Shown: positions 7,952 to 15,341 of the stretch, in pieces
Numbering within the stretch: the first letter of the stretch is position 1
Layout: every line of letters starts with the position of its first letter
Assembly (NCBI GenBank): GCA_017479935.1
Contig: JAFVBO010000033.1
Coordinates: 1-35,879 of the forward strand
Direction of reading: 5' to 3'
Length of the DNA stretch: 35,879 bases
Origin: Lachnospiraceae bacterium
GTDB taxonomy: Bacteria; Bacillota; Clostridia; Lachnospirales; Lachnospiraceae
Notes under the pieces: model-generated
Told to the model about the DNA's origin: nothing
What the model saw: the letters and a program-made list of their open reading frames with translations, nothing else
The model's database searches: none
Translations under genes and position numbers: made by a program

Positions 7952-8833
7952 TTAGCAAACCTCGATGCTGTAGGAGCAGGAGAAGCGCTCACCCGGGAGA
8001 AGATGGAGCATGCCTTCCTTCTGGGAGAATTCCTTCGGGGAGTCAACGTTGTCGGTGCGTCCCTGCCAGGGCTCTAAGCAGACAAACGGAGCGCCGGGCT
8101 TCTTCCAGATTCCGAAGTAAGGGAAGGACGAGTGCATTGTTACGCGGATGTACGGCGTCTTGTCGGGGAAGAGCAGGGAGGCGGTTTTTAAGCTGGGATC
8201 CTCGATGATCAGGGCGTCCTTCGCAAAGAGCTCCTCCGAAAGCGGGAGCGCGCCGCCGGGAGCCGGAAGCGTGTGAAGCGTCTGGTTGTCGACGCAGCCG
8301 GTGCCGGGGGCGATCAGACGGAAATCCACCTGCTCCCGATCATCCAGGGAGACGAAGTAATCCGACAGCGCTGTGCCAGGCAGAACCGGAACCACAAAAG
8401 CGGGGTGGCCGCCGACTTTGAAAAACAGCTCTTCGCCCTGTGCCTCCACCTCCCAGGTGACGCGGATGGAATTTCCTTCCAGCGCGTGGCGGACCGTCAG
8501 GCGGAAGGGATACGGATAAAGGGCGTGCGACGCCTCCGAATCCGTCAGGACATGGGTGATGGAAAGGGGCGCTTCCGCTTCGCAGGTAAATTCCATGTCG
8601 CGGGCGAAACCGTGCTGAGACAGGGAATACTCTTTTCCGCCCACGGTATAGGTTCCGCCTACAACGGCCCCGACGATGGGGAACAGAATGGGAGCGTGCC
8701 GCTTCCAGTAGGCCGGGTCGGCGTCAAATAAGACTTCCCGGTTATTTTTTTTGTCATAGACACGGGAGAGCTCGGCCCCGTGGTCGGAAATCGCCAGAAG
8801 AAGGCGATCGTTTTCCAGAATATGCAGACTCAT
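7952..8833 (-). CDS. Aldose 1-epimerase family protein (LacX-like)
   Basis: A 293-residue cytoplasmic protein of the galactose mutarotase fold, expected to interconvert alpha and beta anomers of an aldose or aldose phosphate. The N-terminus (ISDHGAELSRVYDKKNNREVLFDADPAYWKRHAPILFPIVG) resembles LacX/YphB-type members rather than GalM. Later segments include SQHGFARDMEF, with the conserved His, FKVGGHPAFVVP and CLEPWQG. ATG 8833 is preceded by AGGAGG at 8 nt, and the frame's extension upstream of it lacks family features. A sigma-A promoter lies upstream on the minus strand. It is a single-gene unit, so the natural sugar is not indicated by neighbours. Confidence 0.85.
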   Translation of the reverse strand: MSLHILENDRLLLAISDHGAELSRVYDKKNNREVLFDADPAYWKRHAPILFPIVGAVVGGTYTVGGKEYSLSQHGFARDMEFTCEAEAPLSITHVLTDSEASHALYPYPFRLTVRHALEGNSIRVTWEVEAQGEELFFKVGGHPAFVVPVLPGTALSDYFVSLDDREQVDFRLIAPGTGCVDNQTLHTLPAPGGALPLSEELFAKDALIIEDPSLKTASLLFPDKTPYIRVTMHSSFPYFGIWKKPGAPFVCLEPWQGRTDNVDSPKEFSQKEGMLHLLPGERFSCSYSIEVC

Positions 8834-8885
8834 GATGAATACCTCCTGTTTTCCGATTTGCTGGTTCGGAATGAATTCTTCCCCT

Positions 8886-8914
8886 ACTATAGTAGAAAAA
8901 GAAAAAAATGGCAA
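8886..8914 (-). promoter_or_regulatory. Sigma-A promoter for the aldose epimerase gene
   Basis: On the minus strand TTGCCA (8914-8909), a 17-nt spacer and TATAGT (8891-8886). The -10 is centred about 55 nt upstream of the start codon. Confidence 0.75.
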
Positions 8915-8968
8915 CAGGAGACATCATATTTCGCCTGGTTGTTTTATATAAGATGAGTTGTGAATGGC

Positions 8969-9135
8969 CTAAGCCGGCGGGGAGATTTCCAGCAGCTATG
9001 GGCGCTTCGGAGGGTACCACTAATGGCAGTGAAGCGCCGCACATCCGCCGGGCTGTACAACTCTTCGCTGTCATAAGTGGTACCATTCCCCTTGCGCCCA
9101 CATAGCTGCCTGATAATTCTCCTCCGCCGGCTTAG
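8969..9135. repeat. Long imperfect inverted repeat (about 167 bp hairpin)
   Basis: CTAAGCCGGCGG (8969-8980) pairs with CCGCCGGCTTAG (9124-9135). Inward, AGCAGCTATG-GGCG pairs with CGCCCACATAGCTGC, and GGTACCACTAATGGCAGTGAAG with CTTCGCTGTCATAAGTGGTACC, leaving a terminal region at about 9036-9062. It lies between two divergent promoters and has no coding potential. Confidence 0.85.
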
Positions 9136-9181
9136 ACAGTCCTCCACCTAATGACTAACCATGAGGGAGGAGATTAGATTA

Positions 9182-9210
9182 TTGCGCAAATTATCATATT
9201 ATAGTATACT
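9182..9210 (+). promoter_or_regulatory. Sigma-A promoter for the ABC exporter operon
   Basis: TTGCGC (9182-9187), a 17-nt spacer and TATACT (9205-9210), within an AT-rich stretch about 75 nt before the ATPase start. Confidence 0.7.
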
Positions 9211-9283
9211 ATGCGGGTGAAAACGATGGCCAGGGAGCTATGGTTTACGTAGATACGAAAAAACTGGAAAGGGGTAAAATACT

Positions 9284-10402
9284 ATGAGCCTGGAAGTTGC
9301 GCATCTCTCCAAAAAGTATGGAGAGAAAACCGCGCTGGAGGATTTAAGCTTTACCATGGAAAAACCGGGAGTCTATGCTCTCCTGGGTACCAACGGAGCC
9401 GGCAAGACGACGGCGATCCGCATGATGTTAAATATGCTGCAGCGAGATTCGGGAACTGTTCTTTGGGACGGAAAGCCGCTTGATCCGGAGACCTGCAACG
9501 TCGGGTACCTGGCGGAGGAGCGCGGTCTGTATCCGAAGTACGAGCTGATGGATCAGCTGATCTATTTCGGCATGCTGCGCGGGATGGACAAGGAAACCGT
9601 GAAGGAGAGGATCGCCTACTGGGCTAAGCGCCTGGAGGTGGAAGAGTACCTGTATCCGGAGGTCGCGCTGGCGATGGAGAAGCAGCGCGAGGAAGAAGAA
9701 GCCAGAGAACGGGGCCTCACCGGGCTGGAGGCCAAGGAAACCAAAGGAAGCAGACCAGTCAAGAAGAAAAAGCCCCAGAAAGCGGATCAGTTATCCAAAG
9801 GCAACCAGCAGAAGATTCAGTTCATGATCGCGCTGCTCTCGGATCCGCAGCTGATTATCTTAGATGAGCCGATGTCCGGCTTAGATCCCGTTAATACCGA
9901 TTTATTCCGTGAGATTATTCACGAAGAAATTGAAAAAGGCAAGTACCTCATCATGTCCAGCCATCAGATGGCTACCGTGGAGGAGTTCTGCACGGATATT
10001 CTGATCTTAAACCGCAGCAAGGTGATCCTGCAGGGCAATTTAAATGAAATCAAGAAGAGCTATGGCCGGATCTTCCTCTCCCTGAAAGTGGAGGAGGATA
10101 TTTCGAAGATCCTGTCCGAATGCGGTGCGCAGGTCCTTTCCGAGAAGGAAGGCGAGTACGAGCTTCGCGTGAGCGGAGACGAGGAAGCCAACGCTCTGCT
10201 GTCCAGGCTGATCGCGGGGGGCGTGCGCATCATCCGCTTTGACCTTCGTGAGCCTTCACTGCATGAAATTTTCGTGCGCAAGGTAGAGGAAGCGCAGGCG
10301 GCCCTGCATGGCCGGATGGAGGAGGCCAGACAGGAGTCTTTCCTTGACCATGCGCAGGCGCTTTCGGAAAGCGGTGAAAAGGAGGCGGGCAGGAATGTTT
10401 AG
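9284..10402 (+). CDS. ABC transporter ATP-binding protein (NatA-like)
   Basis: A 372-residue ATPase expected to drive the two ABC-2 permeases encoded downstream. Walker A GTNGAGKT is at 35-42, a Q-loop-like segment lies in VGYLAEERGLYP, the signature is LSKGNQQK near 170, Walker B is LIILDEPMSGLDP and the H-loop is SSHQM. A DUF4162-like C-terminal regulatory region follows (about 240-330). The signature LSKGNQ is the variant common in NatA/YhaQ-type exporters. A charged insertion of about 40 residues (128-168, rich in Glu, Arg and Lys) precedes the signature where relatives have a short loop. The gene overlaps the next by 8 bp. The substrate is unknown; Na+ export, antibiotic or peptide efflux are family possibilities. 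Confidence 0.9.
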   Translation: MSLEVAHLSKKYGEKTALEDLSFTMEKPGVYALLGTNGAGKTTAIRMMLNMLQRDSGTVLWDGKPLDPETCNVGYLAEERGLYPKYELMDQLIYFGMLRGMDKETVKERIAYWAKRLEVEEYLYPEVALAMEKQREEEEARERGLTGLEAKETKGSRPVKKKKPQKADQLSKGNQQKIQFMIALLSDPQLIILDEPMSGLDPVNTDLFREIIHEEIEKGKYLIMSSHQMATVEEFCTDILILNRSKVILQGNLNEIKKSYGRIFLSLKVEEDISKILSECGAQVLSEKEGEYELRVSGDEEANALLSRLIAGGVRIIRFDLREPSLHEIFVRKVEEAQAALHGRMEEARQESFLDHAQALSESGEKEAGRNV

Positions 10403-11567
10403 CGGAATTGCCAAAGTGTACCGATTTACGCTGGAGCAGTTCCTGAAGGGAACCGCTAACCGCGTCTTTTTAATCGGTCTTTTTGTGTTCTGCCTGGCCA
10501 GTCTCCCGGTATACACCTTCCTGACGCAAAACAGGGGCACCACCTCTTCGGATGTTACGCAGCTGTTTGAATTGGGAGCGGAGCATATGATGACGGAAGT
10601 CCCGGAGGAGACAGACGGGGAGGATCCTTCCTCGGAAGAAACCAGCCAGAATATGAACAGCATTCTGGATGAGAAAAAGTGGGAAGAAGAGATTGCCAAA
10701 TCGGCACACCTGACCGAGCAGCAGGTGGGCCTCTTATTCAGACAGCCGGAAACGCGCGTCATGACCCTGTCCGATTTCGAAGACCGGGGCGGCGCGGAAG
10801 AGATAGACTTTGACGGGCGATTTGCCGTGCAGTATGTCTACGGAATCCTGGTCATGATCCTCAGCCTGTTTTCCACCACCTACATTGTCCGCACGATGAT
10901 TGAAGAGAAGGCTTCCCGCCTGATCGAGACGCTGCTTCTGTCCGTGAAGCCGCTGGCCCTCATCTTTGGAAAGATCCTGGCGGTGATGACCTATGTGGTG
11001 ATGGTGATCGTCATCTCGGGCGTGGGGATGTTCCTGTCCGGAAAGATCACGCCGCTGATAACCGGAAAGGAAGCGGCCAATCCGCTGGGGCTTTTCATCG
11101 GCGGGCAGATGGATCTGATGAATATTCACGCGTCCACCTTCCTGATTTTGATTGTCTCCCTGCTTTTGGGCTACCTGACCTTCGCCATGATCGGGGCGAT
11201 CGCCGGCAGTTCCTGCGCGGAGATGGAGGATGTGGAGCAGGCCAACCTGGCTGCCACCTGGATCGTGCTGATCGGATATTTAGGCGCAACCATCTCGTCC
11301 TCGTTTGACGGACGTTCTATGGGAATGGTGTTCTCGCTGATTCCCATTGTTTCCATCTTTACCGCGCCGGTGCAGTACGTGCTGGGGAATATTTCCCTTC
11401 CGATCCTTCTTCTGGCCTGGGCCTTACAGGCGGTGCTCATTGTGATTCTGACCTTCTTCTGCGCGCGGGTGTATAAAGGCCTGATCCTGTATCGCGGAGG
11501 CAGAATGAAGTTCCGGGATCTGATTAAGATCGCCGGAAACAGCGGGGAAGGAGGAAAGAAGGCATGA
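10395..11567 (+). CDS. ABC-2 type permease 1 (NatB-like)
   Basis: A 390-residue membrane subunit. One N-terminal transmembrane helix (about 24-43) is followed by a hydrophilic extracytoplasmic region rich in acidic residues (to about 140). A cluster of hydrophobic helices then begins at VYGILVMILSLFSTTYI. The cytoplasmic loop EEKASRLIETLLLSVKPLALIFGKI is the hallmark of ABC-2 exporters that contact the ATPase. ATG 10395 follows AAAGGAGG and overlaps the ATPase gene; the longer frame from 10308 lies inside that gene and is rejected. The stop overlaps the next start, so the three genes are tightly coupled. Confidence 0.88.
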   Translation: MFSGIAKVYRFTLEQFLKGTANRVFLIGLFVFCLASLPVYTFLTQNRGTTSSDVTQLFELGAEHMMTEVPEETDGEDPSSEETSQNMNSILDEKKWEEEIAKSAHLTEQQVGLLFRQPETRVMTLSDFEDRGGAEEIDFDGRFAVQYVYGILVMILSLFSTTYIVRTMIEEKASRLIETLLLSVKPLALIFGKILAVMTYVVMVIVISGVGMFLSGKITPLITGKEAANPLGLFIGGQMDLMNIHASTFLILIVSLLLGYLTFAMIGAIAGSSCAEMEDVEQANLAATWIVLIGYLGATISSSFDGRSMGMVFSLIPIVSIFTAPVQYVLGNISLPILLLAWALQAVLIVILTFFCARVYKGLILYRGGRMKFRDLIKIAGNSGEGGKKA

Positions 11568-13261
11568 AGAAAATGATCGAACAGATCCGTCAGGTTTTCT
11601 CGTTTAGTTTCCATCGCCATGTGGAGATGAAAGGCTACCGCACTTTGACGGTTGTGGGCATGATCCTGTGCCTGCTTGTTCCGGCTGTCATCATGGGCCT
11701 CATCGCCTGGGGAAGCGAACAGGAGCAAGAGCCGACGCAGGTGGAAACCATTCCGATCCGGCAGGTGGTCGTGGTGGATACCACCGAGCCCAAGGTTGAC
11801 TATTCGCTGATGAACGAGATGGCGGCGCAGATGTCCGGGATTTCCGGCATGATAGAGGAAGGCGAGCTGAATGAAGCGTTGGAATCCACCGGGCTTACGT
11901 CTGAGATGGAAGAGGCGGCCTGGCTGATCGAATCGCTGGGAAACGCGGAATTCGCCAACCTGGAATACGTGACGGCGAATGATATGGAGGAGGCGAAGCT
12001 TCTGTGCGCGGATAAGACTGACAGCGTCATCCTGTACGTGACGGAGGCCGGAAACGGCGCGCTTTCCGCGTATGTTCTGCTTCCGGATGACAGTTCCATC
12101 CTTTGGGAGACGGCCTGGGCCTATCAGGACTTCTTAAGCACGGCGCTGTCCACGATCCAGGGGCAGAAGGCCAATTTGACTACACTCCAGTCCCTGGGCG
12201 TTATGAAGGCCATGGTAAAGCTGGTGGCGGAGAGCGGCCTGGGCGAGCAGATGGGCATCAACCTGGATCCCTCGATGATCAACATCCCCGGAAGCGTTCC
12301 GGGCGGTGCAGAGGAAACAACCGAGCCCGGGGCAGAAGGCGTTATCGGGCCTTTAGGGGAAGAAAATGGGGCTTCGAGAGAAGACGACATGGAGCCTGCG
12401 GGAGAGCAAGAGGGTCTTGCGGCAGAGGAGCCTACCCCGGAAGAGGAAGGAATGCCTTCCTGGCTGGAAGAAGAGCAGGGCGAGGATGGCATTATCAAGC
12501 TGCTTCTGTCGTTTGTGCTTCCGTATATCACCATCATGCTGCTGTACTTCATGATCCTGTTCTACGGGCAGGGCATCGCCCAGAGCCTGATCCTGGAGAA
12601 AACCTCCAAGCTGGTGGACCAGGTGCTTTTAACTATCCACCCGACCTCCATGGTGCTTGGAAAACTTCTGGCCATCTGTGCGGCAGGGCTGATGCAACTG
12701 CTTCTCTGGCTGGTCTCTCTGGCGATCGGTTTTGGCGGCGGCGCATTCATCGCCGGCCGGATTTCGCCTCAGATGGGTGAGGACCTCGCGGTCATCTGGA
12801 ACAATGTCATCCGCGCGTCTGGCATGTTCACGCCGGGCGGCGTCATCCTGGCGCTCCTGATCCTGTTTGCCGGCTTTATCCTGTACGGATCCCTGGCGGC
12901 GTTAGGCGGCGCCATGGCAAGCAAGCCGGAAGACTTAAACAACACCAACGTCATCTTCACGATGTGCCTGGTGGTCAGTATGATGGCCTGCATGTTCGGC
13001 GGCCTGTTGGGAAGCCTTGACACCGGCTTTGACAGCAGCATGTGGCAGCTCTACGTTCCGTTTACGGCTGCCATGATGTCGCCCAGCGCCGTACTGTTGG
13101 GCCAGATGTCCATCGGACAGGGCTTGCTGGTTCTGGCGATTATCATCGCATCGGTGGTGCTGTTCTGCGTGATCGCCGGTCGTATCTACCGTGCGCTGTT
13201 GTACTATCGCGGGAAGCCGCTGTCACCGATTAAGGTGGTGCAGTCGGTTCTGAAAAAATAA
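11564..13261 (+). CDS. ABC-2 type permease 2
   Basis: A 565-residue partner permease starting in an ATGA overlap with permease 1. An N-terminal helix (TVVGMILCLLVPAVIMGLIA) is followed by a large extracytoplasmic domain of about 240 residues. That domain ends in a Glu/Pro/Gly-rich segment (about 240-300), longer and more acidic than in permease 1. Five or six C-terminal helices follow, with the exporter loop LEKTSKLVDQVLLTIHPTSMVLGKL. The two permeases probably form a heterodimer with the ATPase dimer. A palindromic region between this gene and the convergent coaX gene begins at its stop codon. Confidence 0.87.
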   Translation: MKKMIEQIRQVFSFSFHRHVEMKGYRTLTVVGMILCLLVPAVIMGLIAWGSEQEQEPTQVETIPIRQVVVVDTTEPKVDYSLMNEMAAQMSGISGMIEEGELNEALESTGLTSEMEEAAWLIESLGNAEFANLEYVTANDMEEAKLLCADKTDSVILYVTEAGNGALSAYVLLPDDSSILWETAWAYQDFLSTALSTIQGQKANLTTLQSLGVMKAMVKLVAESGLGEQMGINLDPSMINIPGSVPGGAEETTEPGAEGVIGPLGEENGASREDDMEPAGEQEGLAAEEPTPEEEGMPSWLEEEQGEDGIIKLLLSFVLPYITIMLLYFMILFYGQGIAQSLILEKTSKLVDQVLLTIHPTSMVLGKLLAICAAGLMQLLLWLVSLAIGFGGGAFIAGRISPQMGEDLAVIWNNVIRASGMFTPGGVILALLILFAGFILYGSLAALGGAMASKPEDLNNTNVIFTMCLVVSMMACMFGGLLGSLDTGFDSSMWQLYVPFTAAMMSPSAVLLGQMSIGQGLLVLAIIIASVVLFCVIAGRIYRALLYYRGKPLSPIKVVQSVLKK

Positions 13262-13433
13262 AAAACCTGGCTGCCGCGCAAATCGGGAGATAAAAAAGGC
13301 GTCAGGAAATATGAAAGGCAGAGTTATATCGCTTGCAGTCGTTGCATGACTGCTAACTGATATAAACTCTGCCTTTTTAGATTTCCTGACGCCTGCTAGA
13401 ATGTCTGGTTTTGGGCGGCGGCCAGCGTTTTTG
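13261..13433. terminator. Nested palindrome acting as a bidirectional terminator
   Basis: The outer arm AAAAACCTGGCTGCCGCGC (13261-13279) is complementary, with few mismatches, to GGGCGGCGGCCAGCGTTTTT (13414-13433), giving A/T-run-flanked stems on both strands. Inside it lies a second inverted repeat (13298-13393). The structure fills nearly the whole gap between two convergent genes. Confidence 0.75.
13298..13393. repeat. Short member of the long-hairpin repeat family
   Basis: GGCGTCAGGAAAT (13298-13310) pairs with ATTTCCTGACGCC (13381-13393). Inward, AAAGGCAGAGTTATATC pairs with GATATAAACTCTGCCTTT, capped by GCAGTC-GTTGCAT-GACTGC. Its GGCAG-GTTATATCG-TTGCAGTC arm matches the half copy at 14745, so it looks like a family member with the interior removed. 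Confidence 0.75.
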
Positions 13434-13440
13434 GGTTGCG

Positions 13441-14217
13441 TTAGAATTCGGGTTTGTTTAGCTCGTAGAGGATTTTCATGCCCTTGAAAGCAAGATCTGC
13501 GTCGTAGACATGAATCATGTCGGTTTCCTGCGCGATCACGCGGCCGAGGCCGCCCGTGGCGATAACGGTGAAATCCGTCTGAAGTTCCTCGCGGACTTTC
13601 TTGATGATGTATTCAACCGAGCCGATGTATCCGTATACAATACCGGACTGCATACCGGTCACCGTGTTATAGCCAAGCACGCTGGCCGGTTTTTGAATTT
13701 CCACTTCCGGGAGCTTGGCGGCCATGGTAAAAAGTGCCTGCGCGCTGATTTCCAGACCCGGTTGGATGATCGTGTAGGAAAAGTTGCCGTCGGCATCTAC
13801 GTAGTCGTAGGTTGTGGCGGTTCCAAAATCCAGTACCAGGCAGTTCTGCCCGGGGTACAGGTGGTGGGCAGCAGCCGTGTTCACGATGCGGTCCGCGCCA
13901 ACACTCCTGGGGTTATCCGTGTGCAGATGAATACCGGTTTTGATATCCGGGCCGACAATCAAAGGTTCGATCTCCCAGGTCTTGCGGATGGCGTTGCGCA
14001 GACTGTGCATGATTTTCGGCACAACGCTGGAGATGATGATCGCGTCCACCCGCCCCGGATCTAAGCGCCTTGTGAGCAGAAGCTGGGAGATGGTGAGCCC
14101 CAGTTCATCGGAGGTGCGCTGCATCTTGGTCGTCATGCGAAAGCTGGCGGCCAGGCTGTCCTTATCATAAACGCCCAGGGTGATATTGGTATTTCCTACA
14201 TCAATGGTTAAAAGCAT
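13441..14217 (-). CDS. coaX: Type III pantothenate kinase
   Basis: This 258-residue ASKHA-fold enzyme catalyses the first step of coenzyme A synthesis, ATP-dependent phosphorylation of pantothenate; type III enzymes need a monovalent cation and resist CoA feedback. Visible motifs are the N-terminal phosphate-binding DVGNTNITLGVY, the PRSVGADRIVNTAAA segment with the catalytic Asp, VLDFGTATTYDYVD, and the C-terminal IATGGLGRVIA adenosine motif. Length fits the family. The start ATG follows AAAGGACGG on the minus strand. It has its own promoter and is convergent with the ABC operon. Confidence 0.95.
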   Translation of the reverse strand: MLLTIDVGNTNITLGVYDKDSLAASFRMTTKMQRTSDELGLTISQLLLTRRLDPGRVDAIIISSVVPKIMHSLRNAIRKTWEIEPLIVGPDIKTGIHLHTDNPRSVGADRIVNTAAAHHLYPGQNCLVLDFGTATTYDYVDADGNFSYTIIQPGLEISAQALFTMAAKLPEVEIQKPASVLGYNTVTGMQSGIVYGYIGSVEYIIKKVREELQTDFTVIATGGLGRVIAQETDMIHVYDADLAFKGMKILYELNKPEF

Positions 14218-14277
14218 AAACGAAAACCGTCCTTTTAAAAAAGTGGAAAGCGGTGGATCTTAACTGCTTTCTGCTAT

Positions 14278-14306
14278 AAGATAATCGAAAGAGAGAGATT
14301 TTGCAA
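14278..14306 (-). promoter_or_regulatory. Probable promoter for coaX
   Basis: On the minus strand TTGCAA (14306-14301), a 17-nt spacer and TATCTT (14283-14278), just past the tRNA terminator. Moderate match to consensus. Confidence 0.5.
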
Positions 14307-14307
14307 C

Positions 14308-14333
14308 AAAAAAAGTCTTGCCGACGCAAGACT
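14308..14333 (-). terminator. Terminator of the tRNA cluster
   Basis: On the minus strand AGTCTTGC-GTCG-GCAAGACT is followed by a seven-base T-run, about 10 nt beyond the last tRNA-Glu. Confidence 0.9.
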
Positions 14334-14343
14334 GTCATTATAG

Positions 14344-14415
14344 TAGCCAGTAGGGGAATCGAACCCCTGTTTCCGCCGTGAGAGGGCGGCGTCTTAGCCG
14401 CTTGACCAACTGGCC
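14344..14415 (-). tRNA. tRNA-Glu (anticodon CUC), copy 2
   Basis: A 72-nt cloverleaf on the minus strand. The acceptor stem is GGCCAGT/ACTGGCT with a 1-72 G-U and discriminator A. The anticodon stem CCGCC/GGCGG encloses loop CUCUCAC, so the anticodon is CUC and reads GAG. The T arm is AGGGG-TTCGATT-CCCCT. The 3' CCA is not encoded. The sequence is identical to the copy at 14487-14558. Confidence 0.93.
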
Positions 14416-14456
14416 GTATGAAGTTGTTGCGGCTTCTTAGAAGCCAGGATAAAATA

Positions 14457-14485
14457 AAATCCGCAGGAAAAAGCTTGCGGATTTC
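14457..14485 (-). terminator. Hairpin terminator between the two tRNA-Glu genes
   Basis: On the minus strand AATCCGCA and TGCGGATT form a stem followed by TTATTTTA. It lies directly after tRNA-Glu copy 1, so each Glu copy has its own downstream hairpin. A partial terminator or processing site are both possible. Confidence 0.6.
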
Positions 14486-14486
14486 G

Positions 14487-14558
14487 TAGCCAGTAGGGGA
14501 ATCGAACCCCTGTTTCCGCCGTGAGAGGGCGGCGTCTTAGCCGCTTGACCAACTGGCC
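14487..14558 (-). tRNA. tRNA-Glu (anticodon CUC), copy 1
   Basis: Identical in sequence to the 14344-14415 gene: 72 nt, anticodon CUC, no encoded CCA. It is separated from tRNA-Pro by only 8 nt, so both are likely cut from one precursor. Confidence 0.93.
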
Positions 14559-14566
14559 ATATAAAG

Positions 14567-14640
14567 TCGAGGTGACAAGATTCGAACTTGCGGCCTCCGC
14601 GTCCCGAACACGGCGCTCTACCAAACTGAGCCACACCTCG
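14567..14640 (-). tRNA. tRNA-Pro (anticodon CGG)
   Basis: A 74-nt cloverleaf on the minus strand: acceptor CGAGGTG/CACCTCG with discriminator A, D arm containing GGCTCAGTTTGGTAGAGC, anticodon loop UUCGGGA (anticodon CGG, reads CCG) and T arm CAAG-TTCGAAT-CTTG. CCA is not encoded. It is the first gene of the tRNA transcript, starting about 11 nt after the -10 box. Confidence 0.93.
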
Positions 14641-14651
14641 ATACCTTTGGC

Positions 14652-14680
14652 ATTCTACTCCCTTTAAAGGATTTTGTCAA
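14652..14680 (-). promoter_or_regulatory. Strong sigma-A promoter of the tRNA operon
   Basis: On the minus strand a perfect TTGACA (14680-14675), a 17-nt spacer and TAGAAT (14657-14652). This is among the best promoters in the window, as expected for stable RNA. Confidence 0.9.
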
Positions 14681-14744
14681 CTCTTTTTTTGTTCTTTTAT
14701 AAATCCAAAATTCGCCTGGCAAGTGAGGCCTCAATCATGGCGTT

Positions 14745-14802
14745 GGAGGCAGCGTTATATCGTTTGCAGTCTAAGTTCCCTCGGCCAGAATCACTATCGC
14801 TC
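14745..14802. repeat. Half copy of the long-hairpin repeat family
   Basis: GGAGGCAGCGTTATATCG, then GCAGTCTAAGTTCCCTCGG and CCAGAATCACTATCGCTC. It closely matches the reverse complement of the 3' arms of the elements at 25639-25850 and 15756-16107. No matching 5' arm lies next to it. Confidence 0.8.
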
Positions 14803-14821
14803 AAAATAATGGGAAACTACA

Positions 14822-15333
14822 GGCATAGGTAAAGCTTGTTTTTGCTGCTTTGCCTGCGCTTTTTCAAGCTTCCTAAAAGTGCTCCGGCGTAGGCAAGACT
14901 TGCTTTTGCTGCTTTGCCTGCGCTTTTTCAAGCTTCTTGAAGAGGCGTTGGCGTAGGCAAGACTTGATTATGAAGCTTTGCCTGTGCTTTTTCAAGCTTC
15001 TTGAAGAGGCGTTGGCGTAGGCAAGATTTGCTTATGAAGCTTTACCTGCGCTTTTTTAAGCTTCTTGAAGAGGCGTTGGCGTAGGCAAGATTTGCTTATG
15101 AAGCTTTGCCTGCGCTTTTTCAAGCTTCCTAAAAGTACTTCGGCATAGGCAATTCTAGCTTATGAAGCTTTGCCTACGCTTTCACGATCTCCCAAGGGGA
15201 ATTTTGGCGTAGGCAAGGCGAGCTTTTGTTTCTTTGCCTTTGCTTTCTCAAGTTCCCTAAGGGATATCAGGCATAAGCTTTGGGCCAATTGGGCGCTTTG
15301 CCTAAGAACTTCCTCAAAAAAGCTAGTATGGGA
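14822..15333. repeat. Tandem array 1: eight units of exactly 64 bp
   Basis: Units start at 14822, 14886, 14950, 15014, 15078, 15142, 15206 and 15270. A typical unit begins GGCGTAGGCAAGATTTGC, continues through GAAGCTTTGCCTGCGCTTTTT and ends TCAAGCTTCTTGAAGAGGCG. Within each, GCGTAGGCAA pairs with TTGCCTGCGC (one G-U), followed by a T-run, and TCAAG-CTT-CTTGA forms a second small hairpin. The middle units are almost identical and the edge units decayed. Because 64 is not a multiple of 3, no frame persists across units, so the array is not coding. Confidence 0.92.
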
Positions 15334-15341
15334 TACCTATA

